NCBI RefSeq assembly: GCF_947241705.1
Contig: NC_079265.1
Coordinates: forward strand, 186,001-250,000
Direction: 5' to 3'
Length of the DNA: 64,000 bases
From: Saccharomyces mikatae IFO 1815
Taxonomy: Eukaryota; Ascomycota; Saccharomycetes; Saccharomycetales; Saccharomycetaceae
The position numbers and the translations under genes are program-made. Under the pieces are notes generated by a model that was given only the letters and a program-made list of their open reading frames with translations, was not told where the DNA came from and ran no database searches. Shown one piece after another: positions 49,901 through 59,551 of this stretch. Every line of letters begins with the position of its first letter. Position 1 is the stretch's first letter.

Positions 49901-50157
49901 ATCAATGTGGCGGCCGAAAAGATGAAATATTGAACACAGATCGCAATGACTATGACATAGAAGAATACGATGAATTGAGCGATGACAGCGATGAAGAGTA
50001 CGAGAATTGCGAAGATGAAGACAATTTAGATTATACTGCTTCTAATGCATATGCATTATGTAGGTCTAAAAGTAAGGACAAGATATCGTGGGATGAAGAA
50101 GAGCAGGCAAGACTAATGGGTGTTGTAAAATTTAATTCAGAGCATTACAGGGACTAG
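46981..50157 (+). CDS. SAP185: Sap185, Sit4 phosphatase-associated protein
   Basis: Regulatory subunit of the PP2A-like phosphatase Sit4, acting in G1/S progression and, with Sap190, in tRNA modification (Elongator)-dependent toxin sensitivity. The 1058 residues equal S. cerevisiae Sap185. It starts MSGSFWKFGQDFSSQSSLSKLL, the SAPS-family start. The SAPS domain covers roughly 70-790 with helical repeats (ELMCSNFKLLVYLKYPEVLSRLIDYV; GYMGHLTLIAEEVTKF). Acidic low-complexity stretches lie at about 140-200, 525-560 and near the end (EEYDELSDDSDEEYENCEDED). The paralogue Sap190 is excluded by its place next to CHS6 and PHS1. Confidence 0.96.
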   Translation: MSGSFWKFGQDFSSQSSLSKLLNRAFIKIDDEHITAETKGKTDTSSTDESLESASFRSADEDEGDRELPNTEEEYEAYKPNLYLLDELLDDEELYTELMCSNFKLLVYLKYPEVLSRLIDYVRNNTILDSGIDRFISEGNNLVHVQDKDITEDLENDKKGAKSTNGNFENKDEIHSDKEEEIESEEKDSASEDTRVTLPHEIEEHDDIRRARIAAEILSADVWPISSALIENEVLLTKLWSILNHPSPLSIEASTYFMKINERLLDMNMDGIIEFILKKKHIVDDFLAHIDNPPLMDFLLKVISTDKPEISNGVVKLFKRQNLVPKLIHLLDPMFDSSTQSAAGDFLKALVTISGNCPNEIASSIGPNELTRQLVSPDMMEQLMDIMLKGGTSLNNGVGIIIELIRKNNSDYDAIQTNYTTIKSHPPTDRDPIYLGYLVKMFSERMPEFNKILTEKKIPLLRTSYGTIEPLGFERFKICELIAELLHCSNMTLLNEPSGYSIVRERDVERERIFNVENNVNSNDYSEFKEKENENETNLDEEEEDTNRVESADTSIDGEEVIDKLNSLQIETNKGNQKLNDEEKDGAMLNFNSGDPEDEGNENPFEPQYSDVILDSSDMEKKFRVSPNIGDQLKIALQDTRVIDTMLEMFFHFQWNNFLHNVVYDVVQQIFNGPLKVGYNRFLLSDLLTNIRLTDMIINGNKECIKYEEAHNSRLGYMGHLTLIAEEVTKFTAYIEEMNISFENTEVMSSFFENKWIKYTEDVLEDLKEKYNAILGDVAEDGEILEDEEDDALYEKGKHSVSTVDDYINDIMQMDNVRNQGDDDQGEEYASFDEDEPQSYCNDTSIKRKESDPSNDGSEQAQLYYEYVSEDGTRTRLNFDPVPDSTKKALDEADSNDKIPLKLKRSFTDACKSEIIPSGTVHAEEESVFQLSTELSDGWESSPLNSVPKRASPSKNGVDSPIFQHQFELNSPIDQCGGRKDEILNTDRNDYDIEEYDELSDDSDEEYENCEDEDNLDYTASNAYALCRSKSKDKISWDEEEQARLMGVVKFNSEHYRD

Positions 50158-50475
50158 GAAATACTAATCAATAATTCTAATAATCATAATGATAATGATA
50201 ATAGGAAAAATAGTCATACAATTACATATATATTTTTTTAATTCACAACTGTTTAAACTACGCATACAGTTTAGATCTCTTCTTCAATTGTTCCATTGAA
50301 CGTTGACGAGCTCCGATCATCGGTTCTCAAAAACAAAAAAAATCCTGTTTTTCTTTTTCGTGTAGTTTCTTCGAATTCCGTTGAATTTATATAAAATTGA
50401 AAGATGAGATCCTCAAGAGAGTACGACTTTATCATTGTGCAAGTAAAAAAATCAACGCCTAAAGAACTTTATAAT
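50158..50475. other. Intergenic region between SAP185 and PHS1
   Basis: 318 bp. It begins with a short ATAATG-like repeat (50185-50205). An in-frame ATG at 50404 precedes the chosen PHS1 start and is discussed as a finding. Nothing else is recognised. Confidence 0.55.
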
Positions 50476-51129
50476 ATGTCAAAAAAAACTTCACCTCCAT
50501 TATCCTTTTTGCCTCTCTATAATTTGTTTTCTGCTGTTGGTTGGTCCTATTTGCTCTACCTGGTCATTTCTCAGTACCCAAAAATTGGTCAGCCAGCATT
50601 CTTCTACCAAACAAAGAACATTGCTACCAGTGTTCAATGCGGTGCTATTATCGAGATTGTGAACTCGTTATTGGGAATTGTGCGCTCTCCATTGCTGACC
50701 ACTGTTGCTCAAGTGTCGTCAAGATTACTAGTTGTCCTTGGCATCTTCCAATTGTTGCCTAACACAAGTGGTGTTCAATCAATCATTTACATAACATTAT
50801 TATTAGCATGGTCTATAACTGAGATCGTCAGGTACCTATATTATTTTTTCACGTTGGTGTTTGAGAATGGCGCACCAAAGATCTTAGTTGTATTGAGATA
50901 TAATTTATTCTGGATTTTGTACCCTACCGGAGTTGCCAGTGAGCTAATCATTATTTACTGTGCTTTAAACGCTGCAGAAGCACAGTATTCTTTGCTTTAC
51001 AAGAGACTATTGGTGACTGCGATGCTCGCTTATATCCCAGGCTTCCCAATGCTTTTCTTACACATGGTGGCACAAAGAAAGAAGGTCATGAAAAGTCTGA
51101 GATCCTCATTTGGAAAGAAACTAATTTAA
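50476..51129 (+). CDS. PHS1: Very-long-chain 3-hydroxyacyl-CoA dehydratase
   Basis: Third step of the ER elongation cycle for very long-chain fatty acids; dehydrates 3-hydroxyacyl-CoA to trans-2-enoyl-CoA. I start at the ATG at 50476 (MSKKTSPPLSFLPLYNLF), which gives 217 residues, the S. cerevisiae length. The frame is open to an upstream ATG at 50404 that would add 24 residues. The catalytic pair Tyr149 and Glu156 is present in LYPTGVASE. About six hydrophobic segments are visible (WSYLLYLVI, GAIIEIVNSLLGIV, VSSRLLVVLGIF, IIYITLLLAWSITEI, LFWILYPTGVASELIIIY, LLVTAMLAYIPGFPMLFLHM). The C-terminus KKLI is a dilysine ER-retrieval signal. Confidence 0.97.
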   Translation: MSKKTSPPLSFLPLYNLFSAVGWSYLLYLVISQYPKIGQPAFFYQTKNIATSVQCGAIIEIVNSLLGIVRSPLLTTVAQVSSRLLVVLGIFQLLPNTSGVQSIIYITLLLAWSITEIVRYLYYFFTLVFENGAPKILVVLRYNLFWILYPTGVASELIIIYCALNAAEAQYSLLYKRLLVTAMLAYIPGFPMLFLHMVAQRKKVMKSLRSSFGKKLI

Positions 51130-51344
51130 ATGCCTTAGATAGACACCTTATATAGTATGTTGATAAGAATGAGACCTGCTTTTGATGTTGTCATAAAGTA
51201 CTTGATTATTATCTTCAATAAATAGTGGTGCACGGATTTCAGTTTCTACAATTTTGCGAAAAATAGCCCTATTAAAGAGCTTTTGAAAAGTGACCAATGT
51301 AAAACTAAAATTGACCTCCAAAGCCTGTCCAACAATCGCGCTGA

Positions 51345-51860
<516 letters not shown>

Positions 51861-52121
51861 AGTTTAGATATATACTCACATATCCATACGTATAAAATCA
51901 TGTAAATAACATTAAGAATTAATGCCCATCTCTTTTACCCGAACCCATTCAATTCTAGAGCGACGCGCTTTTACTTTTCTGATTCGAAGTTTGAATAGCA
52001 TTATTGAGTAAGCATCTGATTGTACTAACCGATCAATTCACCAAAAAAAAAGAAGTCAGAGGGGTGGCCATTATTATAAGACGAAAAGTAGGACATCACA
52101 AGAGTTCGACTCTACGTTAAA

Positions 52122-55100
52122 ATGCCTTTTTTGAGGAAAATAGCGGGAACAACTCACACGCACTCTAGGTCTGATTCAAACTCATCTCTCAAATTCGGCC
52201 ATCAGCCGACTAATTCGATTGGATCAAGCAAAAGTTCAAGCAAAAGTCCTCGTATAACGTCCCGAAGAAGTATTTATGATGATATCAGGAGTCAATTTCC
52301 CAACCTAACTCCCAACTCTACTACCTCTCAATTTCACGAGAACATACCAGCTACTGAACAATCATTTAATTGGACCACAGATGACCATGTATCTGCCACA
52401 ACTCTTGAGACTCCAACGAGCCTTACAAACACTTTGCAAAAAAATGAAAATGGACCTGGAAGCCTTTCCGATTCGAGGAAATCGTCTGGGAGTAACAGTC
52501 TGAATAGTTTATCGTTTGATAAACTGATTCTATCGTGGGATCCCACCGACCCTGATGAATGGACAATGCATCGCGTTACTTCGTGGTTTAAGTTTCATGA
52601 TTTCCCAGAATCATGGATACTATTTTTCAAAAAGCATCAACTTTATGGTCATAGATTTATTAAACTGCTTGCATACGATAATTTTGCCGTTTATGAAAAG
52701 TATTTACCACAGACGAAAACTGCTTCATACACCAGGTTTCAACAATTATTAAAAAAAACAATGACGAAGAATGTGACAAATAGCCATATCCGTCAGAAGA
52801 GCGCGAGCAAAGTGAAGGGTTCCAGATCTTCCAGTGAATCGATCAAATCAAAACTGAAAAATAGCAAATCTCAAGAAGATATTTCAAATTCAAGGTCAAC
52901 TTCAGAATCTGCCCTAAGCCCAATAAAATCAGGTCCTTCTAAGACGGAGGAAAAGAATTTTTTACATTCTAACCAAACACATCAAAAGACTAAAAGCGCA
53001 AGTTCTTTATACAGGAGAAGCTTTATATCTCTAAGAGGATCATCATCGAGTAACGCTTCCTCAGCAAAATCAAATTCAAACATCAAGTTGAGCATACCAT
53101 CTCGGCCACACTCAATTATTGAATCTAATACTCCACTTACCAGATCAGCTAGCCCACCAGCATCTCCTTCATACCCTAGCATTTTTAGAAGACATCATAA
53201 AAGTAGCTCATCTGAGTCGTCATTATTAAACTCACTTTTCGGTAATGGAACAGGTGAGGAACCCTTGGCCAAGCCTAACCCACAAGGTCGGAGTCTTTCT
53301 AGTGAAAATTTAGCTAAAGGGAAAAGTAAACATTATGAAACTAATGTTTCTTCACCTTTAAAACAATCTTCCCTACCTAATTCAGATGACAAAAGTAATT
53401 TATGGAATAAATTCAAAAGGAGAAGCCAAATAGCAGTCCCTAGTCCCAATACAGCCCATGTAACTTCCCAAGCAACTCCTTCCCTGAAATCAAACTCCAG
53501 TAATACTACTTTAACCATACAAACCGGGGATTTAACTGTGCCATCACCATCTTCATCTCCACCACTAATACCTGAAATTGTGCACAGAAATTCAGAAGTC
53601 ATGAATACGGAAGATATACCTATGATTCCTTCAACAATGGCATCTTTTCAGGAAATACATCCCGATTCTAGTAATTCGGTAAAGATTATTTCACCTGCGG
53701 CAACTAACCAAAAATACAACGTAAAAAACTTTTTATTAGAACCCAAATTTTATCCTATGAAAAAGAGAACGTTATCTGCCAGTGAAAATAAGTATATAAT
53801 GGTCACGAAAGATAATGTTAACTTTGTTCCAGTGAATCTGAAAAATGTGACAAGCTTATTCAATTTCAAGGAATCCATCCTCGCCAAATTAGGAATCAAT
53901 CACAAAAATGTCACATTGCATATGACAGACTTTGATTGTGACATCGGAGCAGCCATTCCAGATGATACTTTGGAATTTCTGAGGAAAAGCTTATTTTTGA
54001 ACACTTCTGAAAAAATTTATATTAAAGACCAAATGAAACATCAACAGAAATCGAAACCTATCACTTCAGCCTTAGAGAACAATGTTCCTTTGAAATCAGT
54101 AAAAAGTAAAAGTTCAATGAGGTCTGGGACAAGTAGTTTGATAGCATCAACTGATGATGTTTCCATCGTCACTTCTTCCTCTGACATTACATCATTTGAT
54201 GAACGTACGTCAGGGAGTGGGCGCAGATACCCACAAACTCCGAGTTATTACTATGATAGGGTTTCCAATAGTAATGCAAATGAAGAGCTTAATTATTGGA
54301 ATATTAAAGAAGTTCATTCGCATGAGGACAATCCACCCAGAATGGTGATTAAAACAAGTCCCAAATTAGAACATAATTTACTAGACAAAGCAAATAGACT
54401 CAACATTCCGACACCTATAACAGAAAGTGAAAGCAAAGGTAGTTTTCAAGTACTAAGAAAGGACGAGGGGACAGAAATTGATTTTAATCATCGAAGAGAA
54501 TCGCCTTACACAAAACCGGAATTGGCACCCAAAAGAGAAGCCCCCAAACCTCCTACTAATTCTTCACCTCAAAGGACACTATCTACTTCTAAACAGAATA
54601 ACCAGATCCGCCTAATGAGGTCAAACAAAAAATTTCTAAAGAGCAAAAGATCCAAACCACTGCCACCACAATTACTATCCTCTCCTGTAGAAGCCAGTAG
54701 TTCATCACCTGATTCACTTACTTCCTCATATACTCCAGCCTCAACACATGTTTTAATACCACAGCCTTATAAGGGTGCAAACGATGCTATGCGTAGATTG
54801 AAAACAGATCAGGATTCTACTAGTACATTGCAATCTTTGAAAATGAAACAGAAGGTGAATCGTTCAAATTCAACTGTATCGACTACAAACTCAATTTTTT
54901 ATTCTCCTTCTCCATTATTAAAAAGAGGAAACTCAAAAAGGGTAGTTTCATCAACATCTGCAGCCGATATATTTGAAGAAAATGATATAACATTTGCAGA
55001 CGCCCCATCGTTATCTGAGAATGATGACAGTGATTGTAATGATTCTAGTTCATCCGATGATATTATCTGGTCCAAAAAAAAAATAGGACCCGATGCTAAT

Positions 55101-56558
55101 AGTGAAAGTAAAAAGGATGATAAAAGTGATAATATCTCTACGCATTCTGACGAAATATTCTACGATTCTGAAAAGCAAGACAAAGTCGAGAGAAAGATGA
55201 CCTTTAGACCATCTCCAGAAGTCGTTTATCAAAATTTAGAAAAGTTCTTCCCGAGGGCAAATTTAGATAAGCCTATTACTGAAGGAATTGCTTCGCCAAC
55301 ATCGCCAAAATCTTTAGACAGTCTACTTTCACCAAAAAATATGATCTCTTCAAGGGTTGAGCCAAGTACTCCCTCTCGTCCCATCCCACCAGATAGCGCA
55401 TTTGAGCTCATGCAGGATGGACTTGGTAGTAAAAAGAAATCATTAAATCAAACCAAAACACCTAAAAGAACAAAGACAATAAGAACCATCGCTCATGAAG
55501 CCAGTCTAGCAAGAAAAAATTCAGTAAAATTGAAAAGGCAAAACACTAAAATGTGGGGTACAAGAATGGTCGAAGTGACCGAGAACCATATGGTTTCAAT
55601 TAATAAAGCCAAAAATTCAAAAGGTGAATACAAGGAGTTTGCTTGGATGAAGGGTGAAATGATAGGAAAAGGATCTTTTGGTGCCGTTTATTTATGTTTA
55701 AACGTTACTACAGGTGAGATGATGGCCGTTAAACAAGTTGAAGTCCCCAAGTATAGCTCACAAAATGAAGCTATCTTAAGTACCGTGGAAGCGTTAAGAT
55801 CCGAAGTATCCACTTTAAAAGATTTGGACCATCTTAATATTGTTCAATATTTAGGTTTTGAAAATAAGGATAACATTTACAGTTTGTTCTTGGAGTATGT
55901 TGCTGGGGGCTCCGTCGGATCGTTGATTAGGATGTACGGAAGGTTCGATGAACCGTTAATCAAGCACTTGACAACACAAGTGCTGAAGGGACTGGCGTAC
56001 TTGCATTCGAAAGGTATTCTTCATAGAGATATGAAGGCAGACAATTTACTTTTGGATCAAGATGGCATCTGCAAAATTAGTGACTTCGGTATTTCCAGAA
56101 AATCAAAGGACATATATTCTAATTCGGACATGACCATGCGAGGAACAGTCTTCTGGATGGCTCCTGAAATGGTTGACACAAAGCAAGGTTACAGTGCTAA
56201 AGTCGATATATGGTCTTTGGGATGCATTGTTCTAGAAATGTTTGCTGGTAAGCGCCCATGGTCTAACTTAGAGGTTGTCGCTGCAATGTTCAAAATTGGG
56301 AAGTCCAAATCGGCACCACCAATTCCTGAGGATACATTACCATTAATATCACAAGTTGGGCGAGGGTTTCTTGATGCTTGTTTCGAGATAAATCCAGAGA
56401 AAAGGCCAACTGCTACCGAGCTTCTTTCTCATCGGTTCAGTGTAGTAAATGTAACATTTGACTTCAAATCTACAGAGCTGGCTAAGTTTATAAAGTCAAA
56501 TGATAAGTTAAACTCCTCGAAGTTGAGGATAACGTCTCAGGAAAATAAAACTACATAG
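52122..56558 (+). CDS. BCK1: Bck1, MAPKKK of the cell-wall integrity pathway
   Basis: Receives the signal from Pkc1 and phosphorylates the redundant MAPKKs Mkk1 and Mkk2, leading to Slt2. The 1478 residues equal S. cerevisiae Bck1. A SAM-like domain is at about 145-213 (PDEWTMHRVTSWFKFHDFPE). A Ras-association-like region is at about 555-635 (MVTKDNVNFVPVNLKNVTSLFNF). Long Ser/Thr/Pro-rich stretches hold many possible Pkc1 sites. The kinase domain covers about 1176-1445: GKGSFG at 1182-1187, MAVKQVE with the catalytic Lys, HRDMKADN from His1301 with Asp1303, DFG, and GTVFWMAPEM. The start MPFLRKIAGTTHTH is conserved. Confidence 0.98.
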   Translation: MPFLRKIAGTTHTHSRSDSNSSLKFGHQPTNSIGSSKSSSKSPRITSRRSIYDDIRSQFPNLTPNSTTSQFHENIPATEQSFNWTTDDHVSATTLETPTSLTNTLQKNENGPGSLSDSRKSSGSNSLNSLSFDKLILSWDPTDPDEWTMHRVTSWFKFHDFPESWILFFKKHQLYGHRFIKLLAYDNFAVYEKYLPQTKTASYTRFQQLLKKTMTKNVTNSHIRQKSASKVKGSRSSSESIKSKLKNSKSQEDISNSRSTSESALSPIKSGPSKTEEKNFLHSNQTHQKTKSASSLYRRSFISLRGSSSSNASSAKSNSNIKLSIPSRPHSIIESNTPLTRSASPPASPSYPSIFRRHHKSSSSESSLLNSLFGNGTGEEPLAKPNPQGRSLSSENLAKGKSKHYETNVSSPLKQSSLPNSDDKSNLWNKFKRRSQIAVPSPNTAHVTSQATPSLKSNSSNTTLTIQTGDLTVPSPSSSPPLIPEIVHRNSEVMNTEDIPMIPSTMASFQEIHPDSSNSVKIISPAATNQKYNVKNFLLEPKFYPMKKRTLSASENKYIMVTKDNVNFVPVNLKNVTSLFNFKESILAKLGINHKNVTLHMTDFDCDIGAAIPDDTLEFLRKSLFLNTSEKIYIKDQMKHQQKSKPITSALENNVPLKSVKSKSSMRSGTSSLIASTDDVSIVTSSSDITSFDERTSGSGRRYPQTPSYYYDRVSNSNANEELNYWNIKEVHSHEDNPPRMVIKTSPKLEHNLLDKANRLNIPTPITESESKGSFQVLRKDEGTEIDFNHRRESPYTKPELAPKREAPKPPTNSSPQRTLSTSKQNNQIRLMRSNKKFLKSKRSKPLPPQLLSSPVEASSSSPDSLTSSYTPASTHVLIPQPYKGANDAMRRLKTDQDSTSTLQSLKMKQKVNRSNSTVSTTNSIFYSPSPLLKRGNSKRVVSSTSAADIFEENDITFADAPSLSENDDSDCNDSSSSDDIIWSKKKIGPDANSESKKDDKSDNISTHSDEIFYDSEKQDKVERKMTFRPSPEVVYQNLEKFFPRANLDKPITEGIASPTSPKSLDSLLSPKNMISSRVEPSTPSRPIPPDSAFELMQDGLGSKKKSLNQTKTPKRTKTIRTIAHEASLARKNSVKLKRQNTKMWGTRMVEVTENHMVSINKAKNSKGEYKEFAWMKGEMIGKGSFGAVYLCLNVTTGEMMAVKQVEVPKYSSQNEAILSTVEALRSEVSTLKDLDHLNIVQYLGFENKDNIYSLFLEYVAGGSVGSLIRMYGRFDEPLIKHLTTQVLKGLAYLHSKGILHRDMKADNLLLDQDGICKISDFGISRKSKDIYSNSDMTMRGTVFWMAPEMVDTKQGYSAKVDIWSLGCIVLEMFAGKRPWSNLEVVAAMFKIGKSKSAPPIPEDTLPLISQVGRGFLDACFEINPEKRPTATELLSHRFSVVNVTFDFKSTELAKFIKSNDKLNSSKLRITSQENKTT

Positions 56559-56665
56559 TTACTGGGAACAAGCTATACTGGACTATTTTATTCATGCATA
56601 CGTAAAAATATAGAACAACAAATATAGATAATGAAATGGATGAAGCAAGCATGTTCTGCTGCCAC

Positions 56666-59287
56666 TTACTCAGATGGAAAATGATGCACAATAAGCGTGT
56701 CGAAACGACGATTTGATCCTTCAAATATAGTCGTCTTCACCTCTCCGCTGAAAGGCTCACTTTCATCGAGAAGGTCTTCTCCAATAATAAAGGTCGTCTC
56801 TTCTATATCAGCTAAAGCAGTATCTGATAAACCTATGTCAAGCACTGTCTCTATGAAGGACGGCCTTTCATCTGCTTCTTCCGGGGTTTTTTTTTCAAAT
56901 GGAATCTCCACAATACTAACAGTAGATTCATTTAGCCACTCATGCTCAGCAAATGCGATTAATAAATCCTTTGTGAAATCAATATTCTTACTGTTAATAA
57001 ATATACAGCAAGATGCGTTATCATTATTATAACCATCCCTGTAGCATATCAATAAGAGAAGATATAGTCCAAGATAATCTGATGGTGTCAGGTATGGCTT
57101 TGGAAGCAATAAACTGAATCGTTTTTTCTTAAAACGATCTGCATTCAATCTGCCATAGGTGTTTGAAATCTGAACAGCGAAATTTGCTTTTAAAGATTGA
57201 AAAATAGACTTAAAAAAAGTAGAGGAGAGTTCATTCAAACCTAGAAGGTGTGAATAAATGTGATCAAAGTTCGCATATTTTTCATCAATGAAAATTGGGC
57301 TTCCTCTATACTCATAAGAAGCACCTTTCAAAGGCAGTAACACCAGATCTGTAGAATCCTTTTTCATTGTTGCAATATTGGCTGCCTTTTCACGCATAGT
57401 AGAGAATATAACTTCACTCGAAAATGGTATTTTACTCAGGTTTGAAAAAATATCAAAAATTTGTAGTAATGAATCTGTATTTGCAGTAAAATGAGGATCG
57501 TCATTATATAGAGAAGATGATTGTAACAGGTCAGTGGTCCGTTCAGTAAGCAACCGTAAATGAATGGCTCTCAAAGCGCCAATTCCTTCAAAGGTGTTCA
57601 CTTTTTCATCTATGACACTTAAATTAGTATCCACATCATCAACGCTTTTGGACCAAATATGAACCATCTTTTTTATTTTGAAGGTGTTGGACTTTAGTGT
57701 AGAATCAGTGGCCGTCGTCATTCTGCTCAAGGAGGTTTCGTTTTTCTGCCGGTTAATCTTAGGCTTGGGAGAAACTCCTAAAGATAGGTAATTTAGTAGT
57801 TTTAAAGATGGAGAAATCGCTTCTGTGGTATTTATCACTGTAGTAAGTTCATTAATTCTATATTTGCTAACATCTGCCAATGAATTTAATTGAGTTTTAG
57901 TTTCAGATTTATCAACACTCTCAGAATTAAGTCCATTTTCCGACTTATCATCTTCTCCAAGTGTCGATAACGATTTGCGAACTTCATCTCGATATGAATC
58001 TGGGTAAACGAGCTGAGTCAAAGGAGTGGTTACAAAAGTCGAAACCAAAGCCATTAACACAAACATACCAAATATTTTCCTACTAATAATACCCGCATTC
58101 AGACCAACAGTCAACACAACAATTTCAACAATACCTTTACAAGACATCAAAACACCAACTGCACTGGCTTCTCTCCAAAATAAACCGCTAAGCTTGGCTG
58201 TAAGTGTACCCGAGATAATTTTAGTGAAGATTGCAATACCGATGGTTGCAAATACATAGCCCCAGTCTCTACCCTCATTTAACAGAGTTAAATCAACATT
58301 TAAGCCGGCAACTGCAAAATAAATTGGAATGAAAACAATATTTGGTATATCTTCCATTCTTTCTGTTAGTTTAACAACATAATGATCGTCTCTAGGGACC
58401 ACTAAACCAGCAATGAATGCACCAAAAATAGGATGAACTCCAATAATGTCTGTAAAGTAAGCAGAGATGAACATGATAAATAAAATACACATTGTCGCCA
58501 AGGGTGAGGGCTTACTTCTGTCAAGTTCATGGGTTCTAATCAGCACCCATCTTAATAAGTACTTTAAAGGAAAAAAATAAATCAAAAACCATGCAAACGT
58601 GATAAGTAGAATGTAAACAGTATTCACAGGGCTACCTTCTGCACTCGAAAGAATGATACTCAATGCCAATAGAATCCATCCCAATATGTCGTTAATTATA
58701 CCAGCTGCAAGGACAACGATTCCTGCTCTATCCTTGATCAAACGCAGTTCATTCAAAATACGACATAAAACAGGAAAAGCTGTAACGGAAATTGAGACCG
58801 CAATGAATACCATAAACACCGAAAATTTGATATGCCTATCGCCTTCTGTTTTGTTTGCATAAGCATGGAATAAAGGAATTGCTAATAAACATCCGAAACC
58901 GAATGGCACAGCCAAAGTGGCTATACCTATCGCAAGCGCTTTCTTCAAGTGTTTTCTAATGAAGGCAATGTCCACTTCAAGACCCAAAAAGAACATGAAC
59001 AATATTATGCCTAAATTAGCAACCAAATTTAGCCCAGGGATAGATGATGTAGGAAATATAGTTTCCGTATAGTTTGGAATTTGACCAAACACGGTAGGTC
59101 CCAAAATAACTCCTGCTATAACTTCAGAAATGACTTTGGGCTGCCTCATCATTGAAAAAGGAATATGAACTAGATTGCATACCAGTAATATAAGACATGC
59201 TTGAAAGAGAAATAGCGTTAACGGCGAATTGGAATTATAGTGGAAGGGGTTCGCACCTGACAAAACTCCTCCTACAGTGTTTGCCAT
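56666..59287 (-). CDS. KHA1: Kha1, K+/H+ antiporter of the CPA2 family
   Basis: Putative K+/H+ exchanger of the Golgi, important for growth at high pH. The 873 residues equal S. cerevisiae Kha1. The N-terminal ~440 residues hold about 12 hydrophobic segments with CPA2 signatures: QPKVISEVIAGVILGP near 50-65, LGIILFMFFLGLEVD near 92-106, the Asn-Asp-containing NDILGWILLALSI near 198-210, and FGAFIAGLVVPRDDH near 288-302. The second half is hydrophilic and contains a USP-like or regulatory region (VLLPLKGASYEYRG near 652; FETLIVHH-like end). It is convergent with BCK1, with 107 bp between the stops, and lies head-to-tail with TOK1. Confidence 0.97.
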   Translation of the reverse strand: MANTVGGVLSGANPFHYNSNSPLTLFLFQACLILLVCNLVHIPFSMMRQPKVISEVIAGVILGPTVFGQIPNYTETIFPTSSIPGLNLVANLGIILFMFFLGLEVDIAFIRKHLKKALAIGIATLAVPFGFGCLLAIPLFHAYANKTEGDRHIKFSVFMVFIAVSISVTAFPVLCRILNELRLIKDRAGIVVLAAGIINDILGWILLALSIILSSAEGSPVNTVYILLITFAWFLIYFFPLKYLLRWVLIRTHELDRSKPSPLATMCILFIMFISAYFTDIIGVHPIFGAFIAGLVVPRDDHYVVKLTERMEDIPNIVFIPIYFAVAGLNVDLTLLNEGRDWGYVFATIGIAIFTKIISGTLTAKLSGLFWREASAVGVLMSCKGIVEIVVLTVGLNAGIISRKIFGMFVLMALVSTFVTTPLTQLVYPDSYRDEVRKSLSTLGEDDKSENGLNSESVDKSETKTQLNSLADVSKYRINELTTVINTTEAISPSLKLLNYLSLGVSPKPKINRQKNETSLSRMTTATDSTLKSNTFKIKKMVHIWSKSVDDVDTNLSVIDEKVNTFEGIGALRAIHLRLLTERTTDLLQSSSLYNDDPHFTANTDSLLQIFDIFSNLSKIPFSSEVIFSTMREKAANIATMKKDSTDLVLLPLKGASYEYRGSPIFIDEKYANFDHIYSHLLGLNELSSTFFKSIFQSLKANFAVQISNTYGRLNADRFKKKRFSLLLPKPYLTPSDYLGLYLLLLICYRDGYNNDNASCCIFINSKNIDFTKDLLIAFAEHEWLNESTVSIVEIPFEKKTPEEADERPSFIETVLDIGLSDTALADIEETTFIIGEDLLDESEPFSGEVKTTIFEGSNRRFDTLIVHHFPSE

Positions 59288-59551
59288 TTGATAGAATATA
59301 AATAAAACAACCTCACCTTAGGGATAGCTGTTGATGCTGTTTATTTTTGTTCCTATAATAACAGATGATATATAACGGGTGAGTTGTGTTTTTTTCCCTT
59401 ACTAAAGTTCAGCCACATTAGAGGGTGGAGAAACGGGTGGTCTAAGGCGCTTTCTCGTCAAAAAATGCTGTCACTGAATATAAATATTTAGAAAATACAT
59501 CTGCAGAAATCTACAGTAAGATATAAATTGATAATTTGGGTGTTTGTAAAT

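Noticed and set aside
52023-52029. TACTAAC, a yeast intron branch-point sequence, upstream of BCK1
   Set aside because: No GTATGT-type 5' splice site is found in the preceding 160 bp, and BCK1 is not known to have a 5' UTR intron.
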